Shown in pieces: positions 58,005 through 64,000 of a stretch of DNA of 64,000 nucleotides. Source of the stretch: an uncultured Christensenellaceae bacterium. GTDB taxonomy: Bacteria > Bacillota > Clostridia > Christensenellales > UBA3700. The notes under the pieces are model-generated. The model ran no database searches. It saw only the letters and a list, made by a program, of their open reading frames with translations, and was not told the origin of the DNA. Numbering within the stretch: position 1 is the first letter of the stretch; each line of letters begins with the position of its first letter. The DNA lies in NCBI GenBank assembly GCA_944380295.1, contig CALWHE010000002.1, positions 57,237 through 121,236 on the forward strand, read 5' to 3'. The position numbers were made by a program, and so were the translations under genes.

Positions 58005-59513
58005 ATGGAAGATTTTGTGATACTCATGACCACGGAAATGTTCAAGATCGGTGAAGCATCCTTCCCGCTTTGGGCGTTGCTCGTTGTAGGCATAGGTCTG
58101 ATCGCCATCATCGCCATCTGCGGCGGCTGTGCGACCGCTTCTTACAACAAAAAGATGAAGGCGCAACAGGAAGCGCAACCCGCCGAAGCAAGCGCCGAGG
58201 AAGAGAGCATTGCGGTAAACGAAGACGCCGATAAGGCCGCCGAGGAAGAGGCCGCAAGAAAGGCTGCGGAGGAAGAAGCCGCCAGAAAAGCCGCCGAGGA
58301 AGAGGCCGCCAGAAAAGCCGCCGAGGAAGAGGCCGCCAGAAAAGCCGCCGAGGAAGAGGCTGCTAGAAAAGCCGCCGAGGAAGAGGCTGCTAGAAAAGCC
58401 GCCGAAGAAGAGGCCGCCAGAAAGGCCGCCGAAGAAGAAGCTGCAAGAAAGGCTGCGGAGGAAGAGGCCGCCAAGAAGGCTGCGGAAGAAGAGGCTGCAA
58501 GAAAGGCCGCCGAGGAAGAGGCCGCTAGAAAGGCCGCCGAGGAAGAGGCCGCTAGAAAGGCCGCCGAGGAAGAGGCCGCTAGAAAGGCCGCCGAGGAAGA
58601 GGCCGCTAGAAAAGCCGCCGAAGAAGAGGCCGCTAGAAAGGCTACGGAAGAAGAAGCCGCAAGAAAGGTCGCCGAAGAAGAGGCTGCAAGAAAAGCCGCC
58701 GAAGAAGAGGCTGCCAAGAAAGCTGCCGAAGAAGAGGCTGCGGCTGCCGTTGTAGCGCCCGCCCCCAAGAAGAGCACCACCAGAAAGCCCGCCAACGCCG
58801 CCAAGAAGAGCGCGCCGGCGGAACAGCCCGTAGCGGAAGAAAAAGCGGCGGCACCCGTTGAGGAAGAAAAAGCCGAAGCGAGCGTTGCCGAAGAAAATAA
58901 GGAGGAAAACACCGTGAAAGAAAAGAAGTCCACCACCAAAAAGCCCGCAAGCGCTGCCAAGAAGGCGGAAGAGAAGCAGACCGCCAAGAAGGCGGAAGAG
59001 AAAAAGCCCGCCGCCAAAGCAGCAAAACCCGCCGCGGAAAAGAAGGCTCCCGCGGAGAAGAAGGCGGCTGCAAAGCCCGCTCCTCAAAAGGTCGAGGAAG
59101 CGCCCGCTCCCGCTGAGAAGAACAACATCATTTTGCTCACCGACGAGCCGGCTAAACCCGCAGGCGGCAGATATGTGATCATCATGGACGAGTCCAACTC
59201 CATCAAGCCTTATAAATTCCAGCTCAAAGCCAACAACGGTCAGGTGCTTTATGAGTCCGAGGGCTATAAGGTCAAACCCAAGAAGGCTTCCATCAACGCC
59301 TTTAAGAAAGCCGTGGAACAGGGCACCATCGCCATCGACAAGGAAAAGAACGGCACTTACCGTTATAAGCTGTATAAGGCAGACAGCAACAATACCCTGC
59401 TTGGTGTGGGCGAAAGCTATTCCACCAAGGCGAGGGCGGAAAGCTCCGCGGAATCCGTGAAGGCATTTGCCGCCAGCGCAAACTTCATCGAAGATCTGAC
59501 CATCACGGACTAA
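58005..59513 (+). CDS. Membrane protein with long AAEEEAARK repeat helix and DUF1508 domain
   Basis: 502 residues. A membrane span lies at about 22-42 ([19 protein letters not shown]). Residues 78-246 are 18 full copies plus one partial copy of a 9-residue unit AAEEEAARK, predicted to make one long charged helix, as in TolA. An Ala/Lys/Pro-rich linker (about 250-385) leads to a C-terminal DUF1508/YegP-type region ([53 protein letters not shown]). DUF1508 is of unknown function. AGGAGAG precedes the ATG. Bridging or spacer function is inferred from shape only. Confidence 0.85.
   Translation: MEDFVILMTTEMFKIGEASFPLWALLVVGIGLIAIIAICGGCATASYNKKMKAQQEAQPAEASAEEESIAVNEDADKAAEEEAARKAAEEEAARKAAEEEAARKAAEEEAARKAAEEEAARKAAEEEAARKAAEEEAARKAAEEEAARKAAEEEAAKKAAEEEAARKAAEEEAARKAAEEEAARKAAEEEAARKAAEEEAARKAAEEEAARKATEEEAARKVAEEEAARKAAEEEAAKKAAEEEAAAAVVAPAPKKSTTRKPANAAKKSAPAEQPVAEEKAAAPVEEEKAEASVAEENKEENTVKEKKSTTKKPASAAKKAEEKQTAKKAEEKKPAAKAAKPAAEKKAPAEKKAAAKPAPQKVEEAPAPAEKNNIILLTDEPAKPAGGRYVIIMDESNSIKPYKFQLKANNGQVLYESEGYKVKPKKASINAFKKAVEQGTIAIDKEKNGTYRYKLYKADSNNTLLGVGESYSTKARAESSAESVKAFAASANFIEDLTITD
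58236..58742 (+). repeat. 27-bp coding tandem repeat, 18.8 copies
   Basis: In-frame repeat encoding AAEEEAARK. Copies differ mostly at third codon positions (GCC/GCT/GCG, GAG/GAA), with few amino-acid changes (K for R, T or V for A), so the protein sequence is more uniform than the DNA. Confidence 0.95.
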
Positions 59514-59527
59514 GACGGATACATAGC

Positions 59528-59560
59528 AAAAAAGGCGCCGCGACTGCGGCGCTTTTTTTT
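59528..59560 (+). terminator. Intrinsic terminator of the DUF1508 gene
   Basis: GCGCCGC/GCGGCGC stem (59535-59541 with 59546-59552), GACT loop, followed by eight T. Confidence 0.93.
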
Positions 59561-59887
59561 GCGCCCTGCGCCGACATTTTACGCGCTTTTTTACCGCAGA
59601 AAAAAAGCAGAGAAAACCGACTTTCAAATCTGCGCGGACGGCGGGAAAAAGTTTGACGACAAAAACGCGGCAAAGTGTTTATTATTCTTGAAAAATCATT
59701 TATATATGTCGATTGATGTGTTGAATACGGCGTTTTACGCGCTTTTTTGAACACAAGAAAAAGCGCGTAAAACGCTTTGAAGAACGCGCCGCTTTTACAC
59801 TGTCGCATTTTGATGACGAGCGGCTTTTCGCAGTCAAATACTCATGCGAATTTCACGCCGGAAAAAGCGCGTAAAATGGCGTGGAGA
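59561..59887. other. Non-coding spacer with nested inverted repeats
   Basis: About 330 bp with no convincing gene; short frames here show no ribosome-binding site and encode repeats of the palindromes. It contains four copies of TTTTACGCGCTTTTT, two in each orientation, at 59577-59591, 59733-59747, 59758-59772 and 59862-59876. Confidence 0.75.
59730..59775. repeat. Perfect 18-bp inverted repeat
   Basis: GCGTTTTACGCGCTTTTT (59730-59747) and its exact complement (59758-59775), separated by 10 nt. It is nested within an outer pair of the same 15-mer core. Confidence 0.95.
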
Positions 59888-59917
59888 ATAAAAATATCGG
59901 ACGCTTGCCGCGCCCGA
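59888..59917 (-). terminator. Terminator of the PhoP-PhoR-manA unit
   Basis: TCGGGCGC/GCGTCCGA hairpin on the minus strand (8 bp including one G-U), loop GGCAA, followed by TATTTTTATT. It lies 48 bp after manA, beyond an AT-rich stretch. Confidence 0.75.
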
Positions 59918-59965
59918 CATCCGCTTATTATATGGTATTTATATTATATTATAATATTATAATAC

Positions 59966-60916
59966 TTACACGCGCGCGGAGATGAGCGTCATGTTGCCGC
60001 GCAAAGCGTATTCGCCCGATCCGGCGGGCAGGAAGTAAGTGTCGCCGCGCCTGACGTCATATTCTTCATCCCCCCAAGACAAGACGCCCTCCCCTTGCGT
60101 GCAGGTAAGCGAGAGGAAACAGTCCTCTCCAACGCAGCCCTTATACAAAGGATCCACGCTTATCTCGCGCACGGTGAAATATTTGCATTGCGCCAGCCTG
60201 CGCACGCCTTCTTCTTCCGCCACCACGTTTTCGTTCACCTTGCAGACGGCGGACGTATTGACCACTTTTAAGGCTTTTTCTATGTGCAGTTCACGCTTTT
60301 TGCCCGTCTTGTCAACTCTGTCATAATCGTAAAGACGATATGTGAGCGAGGAATTTTGCTGCACCTCGCAGATGAGCAGTCCGCCGCAAATGGCGTGCAC
60401 CGTGCCGGACGGGATATAAACGCTGTCGCCTCTTTTCATGGGGATAAAGTTGAGCAGCTCCAAGATCTTTCCGCCGCGCAGTGCCTCTTCCAACTCCCGC
60501 ACGCTCACCGGTCTTTTGAAACCGCAATAAACGCCCGCGCCCTCCTGCGCTTCCACCACATACCACATTTCGCTTTTTCCGAACTGCCCTTCGCTCGCAA
60601 GCGCATATTCGTCGGACGGATGCACCTGCACGGAGAGATTGGTTTTTGCGTCTATGAGTTTGATGAGTATGGGGAAAAACTCGAACTGCCCGCATGCGCC
60701 GCCCTTATAAGCGGGCATGTGCGCCAACATTTCGCCCAGCGGCATGCCGGCGTATTCGCCGTTTTCTATCACGCTCATGCCGTCGTTATGGCAGGAAAGC
60801 TCCCAGCTTTCCGCGATCACGTCGCCCGACGCGGGCTTGTGCCAATCTCTTTTCAGCCTTTCTCCGCCCCACACGTAATCCTTAGTTGCCGGACGCAGTT
60901 TCATCGGATATATCAT
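59966..60916 (-). CDS. manA: Mannose-6-phosphate isomerase, class I
   Basis: Interconverts mannose-6-phosphate and fructose-6-phosphate. 316 residues in the short Bacillus-type form. Zinc site motif LSVQVHPSDEYA near residue 95 supplies Gln and His; the third histidine lies in IPSGTVHAI. Starts at 60916 with GGAGG upstream, 35 bp inside the end of the histidine kinase gene, so it is translationally coupled to the two-component system. Confidence 0.93.
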   Translation of the reverse strand: MIYPMKLRPATKDYVWGGERLKRDWHKPASGDVIAESWELSCHNDGMSVIENGEYAGMPLGEMLAHMPAYKGGACGQFEFFPILIKLIDAKTNLSVQVHPSDEYALASEGQFGKSEMWYVVEAQEGAGVYCGFKRPVSVRELEEALRGGKILELLNFIPMKRGDSVYIPSGTVHAICGGLLICEVQQNSSLTYRLYDYDRVDKTGKKRELHIEKALKVVNTSAVCKVNENVVAEEEGVRRLAQCKYFTVREISVDPLYKGCVGEDCFLSLTCTQGEGVLSWGDEEYDVRRGDTYFLPAGSGEYALRGNMTLISARV

Positions 60917-62675
60917 TGCCTTCTTCCTCCTTTCCCTTGGACAATTTCACGATAAATTCGGAGCCTTCCCCCTCCTTGCTTTGCAGGGAGATCTCCCCGC
61001 CGTGCATGTTGACGATGATGTGTTTGACGATGGCAAGCCCCAGTCCCGTGCTCAGCTCATCGTTGCGCGTGTGCGCCTTGTCCGCCTTGAAAAAGCGCTC
61101 GAACACGCGCGGTCTGTCTTCTTCCGCAATGCCTATGCCGTTATCTCTGACGGAGATAAACGCGTCCTCGCCGCTCTCCCACACCTTGACCCACACTCTG
61201 CCGCCCTCGCGGTTATACTTGACGGCATTGCTGACCAGGTTGGTTATCGCCGTGGTCATCATCTTGGGATAACAAAGCGCGCTTGCGCTGCCCTCGCACT
61301 CGATGGTCACGCCGGAATTTTGCGCCGCGCCGCCCATATCTTCACAAATGCCGCGGCAGACAGCGCCCAGATCGGTCACTTCTTTTTCTTCGTTGACGAT
61401 GTTGGCGTCAAGGCGGCTGATATAGAGCATATCATTGATGAGCACGCCCATTTTCTGCGTGTTCAATTCTATCTCTTTCACGCAGCGGGAGATGTTTTTC
61501 TCGCTCTGACCGGGCAGGGACAAAAGCTCCGAATAACCCTTGATAACGGTGAGCGGAGTTTTAAGCTCATGCGACGCATTGGCAAAAAATTCACTCCTGA
61601 TGTCTGCCGATTTGCTCTCCTGCGTGATATCGGTAAAGGTGAGCAACAGCGCGATGCTGTTATAATTTTCAAACCAGGAATCGCCGGCGTTGAGCGTTTC
61701 CACCCTATATACGTTGCCGCCGCGGCGGAACTCGCAGCCGTCTTTTATCCCGCTCTCCTGGGTGCGGCAGACGGCGGCGACGATGGCTTCGTCTTTGACC
61801 ACGTCTTGCAGGCGCATGCCGGCAATGCCGCTTTTCAGCCCCAAAATGCGCCCCACGGCGCTGTTGCACATCTGCACCACCAGCGTGTCCGACAAGGCGA
61901 TTATGCCCTGCCCGATGTTGTCCAGCAAAAACGCCGCCTTGCGCTGTTCATATTTGACGGTGCCCAGGGATTCGGATATTTTTTGGCTCAGATCGCTTAT
62001 CTGATCGACTATGCCGCGAAATTCGTCATATTCCGTGCTGACGGAAATGCCGCGGAAGTTGCCGTTATTGATGTCTTCAAGCCCCTTCTGCACGGCTTGC
62101 AGCGGGCGCATGGAGCGCTTGATATAGAGATTGGTGATGCCAAGCGCCAAAAAGATGATCAGCACCGCCACGGCTATGCTGCTGCCGAAGAATATCCAAA
62201 AGTTTTCCGACGCCCAGTCCGCCGGCATCATGGCGCGCAGATATATGCGCCCGTTGCCGTCTATGTTGCTCTCCACGCTCACGCGCACCGTGCAGGAGAG
62301 CATGGTGATGCCGTCATACTTATAAGTGTTATACACCTCTCCCCCGGCGGACGCCGTTTGCAGGTCCGCCAAGTCCACGTCTTCCGGCGGCGGCGCGTTG
62401 GAAGCGATCAGATCGCCCGTGCTGCTGTATACGAATATGATCATGGAACGCTCAGGGAAGATGTTCACGCTCCCCGCCAGCTCATATACATGATCCATGT
62501 TTTCCACCTGACGGGTGTATTGACGGATAAAACTGCCCAAAGAAGAGCGCATAGTAAGATAGCTCGCCAGCAGATATCCTCCGCAGGCGAGCAATATGAC
62601 CAAAATGAGCGTTATGCTCAGGGTGGAAACTATCTGACGCGCAAGTTTGCTGCGCGCTATTTTACGCTTTTGCAA
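60882..62675 (-). CDS. PhoR/WalK-like sensor histidine kinase
   Basis: 597 residues: membrane span about 18-40, extracytoplasmic sensor region about 41-165, second span about 166-190, HAMP, PAS-like domain about 250-350, HisKA with the phosphorylated His in FFANASHELKTPLT, and HATPase with DNGIGI and GLGLAIVKHI boxes. Likely senses an envelope or nutrient signal; phosphate is the usual PhoR input, but no pst or pho genes are near. It overlaps the response regulator by 14 bp and manA by 35 bp. Confidence 0.93.
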   Translation of the reverse strand: MQKRKIARSKLARQIVSTLSITLILVILLACGGYLLASYLTMRSSLGSFIRQYTRQVENMDHVYELAGSVNIFPERSMIIFVYSSTGDLIASNAPPPEDVDLADLQTASAGGEVYNTYKYDGITMLSCTVRVSVESNIDGNGRIYLRAMMPADWASENFWIFFGSSIAVAVLIIFLALGITNLYIKRSMRPLQAVQKGLEDINNGNFRGISVSTEYDEFRGIVDQISDLSQKISESLGTVKYEQRKAAFLLDNIGQGIIALSDTLVVQMCNSAVGRILGLKSGIAGMRLQDVVKDEAIVAAVCRTQESGIKDGCEFRRGGNVYRVETLNAGDSWFENYNSIALLLTFTDITQESKSADIRSEFFANASHELKTPLTVIKGYSELLSLPGQSEKNISRCVKEIELNTQKMGVLINDMLYISRLDANIVNEEKEVTDLGAVCRGICEDMGGAAQNSGVTIECEGSASALCYPKMMTTAITNLVSNAVKYNREGGRVWVKVWESGEDAFISVRDNGIGIAEEDRPRVFERFFKADKAHTRNDELSTGLGLAIVKHIIVNMHGGEISLQSKEGEGSEFIVKLSKGKEEEGNDISDETASGN

Positions 62676-63351
62676 ACTTATATCCTACGCCTCTTACCGT
62701 GTGAATATATTGTTCGGGAGTGAATTGCGCGATCTTGCTGCGCAGTGATTTGATGTGCATGTCCAGCGTGCGCGTTTCTCCCACATAATCATAGTCCCAC
62801 ACCGCGCTGAGGATCTTTTCTCTGGTGACCACGTTATTGCACTTTTCCATCAGCAATTTGAGCAGCTTATACTCTTTGAGCGTGAGCTGAACGTGATGAC
62901 CCGCCACGGTGACTTCATGTTCGCTGTTATTGATGGTGATCTCGCCGATGGAGATTATCTCTCCGCCGCCCATGGAAGACTTGCGGATATTGGCTCTCAC
63001 GCGGGCGATGAGTTCCATGATGCCGAAAGGCTTGGCGATATAATCGTCCGCGCCCAAATTAAGTCCTTCCACCTTGTCTTTTTCGTCGCCCTTGGCGCTG
63101 ACGATGATGACGGGGATAGCCTTGGTCGCGTCGGAAGATTTCAGAAGTTTGAGCGCGTCCAAACCGCTCATGCCGGGAAGCATAAGGTCGAGAATGATGA
63201 TATCGCAGCTCTGCTGTTTTTCAAACGCGTCGAACATCGCCTCCGCCTTTTCGAAACACACCACTTCGAATTCATCGTTATCGAAAGCGATCTCATACAA
63301 GCCGCTGATGCTCTTATCGTCCTCTACCACGAAAATCTTGTGTTTATTCAA
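62662..63351 (-). CDS. OmpR/PhoB-family response regulator
   Basis: 229 residues: receiver domain with acidic pocket (VVEDD) and the phosphoacceptor Asp in IIILDLMLPGMSG, Thr/Ser-Lys switch (VIIVSAKGD), then a winged-helix DNA-binding domain (TLKEYKLLKLLMEKCNNVVT; YVGETRTLDMHIKSLRSKI). GGAGG lies upstream, and a TTTACA-17-TATAAT promoter gives a 43-nt leader. First gene of the regulator-kinase-manA unit. Confidence 0.95.
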   Translation of the reverse strand: MNKHKIFVVEDDKSISGLYEIAFDNDEFEVVCFEKAEAMFDAFEKQQSCDIIILDLMLPGMSGLDALKLLKSSDATKAIPVIIVSAKGDEKDKVEGLNLGADDYIAKPFGIMELIARVRANIRKSSMGGGEIISIGEITINNSEHEVTVAGHHVQLTLKEYKLLKLLMEKCNNVVTREKILSAVWDYDYVGETRTLDMHIKSLRSKIAQFTPEQYIHTVRGVGYKFAKA

Positions 63352-63380
63352 CTTGATCCTACCTCCGAATTGCTGTTTAC

Positions 63381-63409
63381 ATTATATCATCAAATTTTAC
63401 TTATGTAAA
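63381..63409 (-). promoter_or_regulatory. Promoter of the two-component system
   Basis: TTTACA (63409-63404), 17 bp, TATAAT (63386-63381); identical hexamers to the dinB promoter. Confidence 0.8.
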
Positions 63410-63536
63410 TTATTAAAAGGCATTTCTTACGAAAAATATACAATAACGGCTGATTTGTCGCTTAATTCAATCATTTTCAGCCATAATATGGCTTATTAAA
63501 AATCGTCGATTTTAGTTATTCTTTGATTTGAAAGTG

Positions 63537-63559
63537 AGGGGGAGAACTTTTCTCCCCCT
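63537..63559 (-). terminator. Terminator of the GH13 gene
   Basis: AGGGGGAGAA/TTCTCCCCCT perfect 10-bp stem (63537-63546 with 63550-63559), but a weak T-tract follows on the minus strand. Confidence 0.65.
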
Positions 63560-63563
63560 GCGT

Positions 63564-64000
63564 TCAAGCGTTTATCTCAAATACCGCGGCTTCGTAAGGG
63601 CGCAGGCTCACCTCGGCGGAAAGCGCGCTGTCCGGGTAATTGGAGAGCACCGCCCTGCCCGAAGAAAGCTCCGGCGGCAGTTTGAATTTTGACGTTTTGT
63701 TTTTGAAGTTGGCAAGCACCAGAAGCGTTTTGCCCTCGTGTGAGCGGGTGTAAGCATACACGCTCTTGTTCTTTTTGTCCAGCTGGCGGTATGAACCGCA
63801 CTTTATCACCTCGTTGCCGCGGCGGAAAGCGTGCAGGCGCGCATAAAATGCGTATATAGACTTTTCTCCCGCCTTTTTATCCGCCTCAACGTTGATGGTC
63901 TTGTAAGAAGGATTGAGCATCATCCACGGCTTTCCCGCGGTGAATCCGGCATTTGCCCCGGCATTCCACTGCATGGGCGTGCGCGCATGGTCGCGGGCGC
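63564..64000 (-). CDS. GH13 alpha-glucosidase, 5' part missing (partial)
   Basis: Only the C-terminal 145 residues are in the window. They begin with ARDHARTPMQWNAGANAGF, the conserved segment around the last catalytic-domain loop of oligo-1,6-glucosidase/trehalose-6-phosphate hydrolase-type GH13 enzymes, followed by the beta-sandwich C-terminal domain (FKNKTSKFKLPPEL). The exact specificity (isomaltose, maltose, trehalose phosphate or sucrose) cannot be told without the active site. The frame runs off the right edge. Confidence 0.9.
   Translation of the reverse strand, partial: ARDHARTPMQWNAGANAGFTAGKPWMMLNPSYKTINVEADKKAGEKSIYAFYARLHAFRRGNEVIKCGSYRQLDKKNKSVYAYTRSHEGKTLLVLANFKNKTSKFKLPPELSSGRAVLSNYPDSALSAEVSLRPYEAAVFEINA

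Noticed and set aside
58236..58742. CRISPR-like or satellite repeat
   Set aside because: 27-bp units are contiguous with no spacers and stay in frame within a protein-coding gene.
57984..59627. 547-aa minus-strand frame with Gly/Leu/Phe repeats
   Set aside because: It is the reverse complement of the AAEEEAARK repeat; the repeat and terminator orientation and the Shine-Dalgarno support the plus-strand gene.
59503..59808. 101-aa minus-strand frame
   Set aside because: Runs through a terminator and the inverted repeats; no ribosome-binding site, low complexity.

Overview
This 64 kb window is typical of a mid/high-GC member of the Bacillota (Clostridia). The evidence is a sodium-type V-ATPase operon, an eukaryote/archaeal-type single-chain GlyRS, the rpmE-DUF1385-prmC-prfA translation cluster, ECF-type vitamin uptake with type III pantothenate kinase, the sporulation regulator SpoIIID and a SpoVB-like flippase. 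A gut Christensenellales-like lineage is plausible, but this is inference and not shown by the sequence. Genes are densely packed, mostly on the minus strand, with many 1-14 bp overlaps. Sixteen sigma-A-like promoters can be read directly, fifteen with 17-bp spacers, and most transcription units end in clear intrinsic terminators. No tRNA, rRNA, CRISPR array, transposase, integrase or phage gene is visible.

Layout. 1-0.7 kb: 3' part of phosphate acetyltransferase (pta), divergent from tmcAL. 2-5 kb: large lipoprotein with discoidin-like and other beta-sandwich regions. 5.1-7.4 kb: dinB and galU. 7.4-13.5 kb: one operon rpmE, DUF1385-PrmC fusion, prfA, a LeuA/Re-citrate-synthase-like enzyme and thrC. 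13.7-16 kb: dehydrogenase-like protein and murC. 16.1-21 kb: operon of a lipoprotein, two PAP2 phosphatases and an FGGY kinase. 21.3-22.7 kb: spoIIID and a two-gene TauE/SafE transporter. 22.9-27 kb: 1397-residue surface protein with five carbohydrate-binding-like modules. 27-30 kb: LysM protein, SpoVB-like flippase, DUF421 and DUF4363. 30-35 kb: uvrB-uvrA with a LexA-type box. 35-38.6 kb: panT-like, coaX, hom and two tail-anchored small proteins behind a structured leader. 38.7-42.6 kb: small membrane protein, unlisted 56-residue Cys-rich protein, glyS, guaB. 42.9-46.3 kb: GH3 enzyme with a charged tail and a PepSY-like lipoprotein. 46.4-55.4 kb: rpiB and nine V-ATPase genes. 55.5-57.8 kb: zip, tsaC, low-molecular-weight phosphatase. 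58-59.5 kb: TM protein with 27-bp tandem repeats and a DUF1508 domain. 59.5-64 kb: repeat-rich spacer, PhoP/PhoR-like system overlapping manA, and the 3' part of a GH13 alpha-glucosidase.

The most unusual features are: (i) a set of genes whose -10 box lies 6-9 nt from the start codon with no Shine-Dalgarno, so leaderless or near-leaderless mRNAs are predicted (dinB, zip, the 1024-aa lipoprotein, uvrB, possibly murC and tauE); (ii) three proteins with both an N-terminal lipobox and a C-terminal transmembrane anchor; (iii) a 100-nt structured leader beginning with a 10-bp stem at the predicted +1 of the panT-coaX operon; (iv) a Cys-rich mini-protein; (v) a DUF1385-PrmC fusion; (vi) nested inverted repeats between 59.5 and 59.9 kb.
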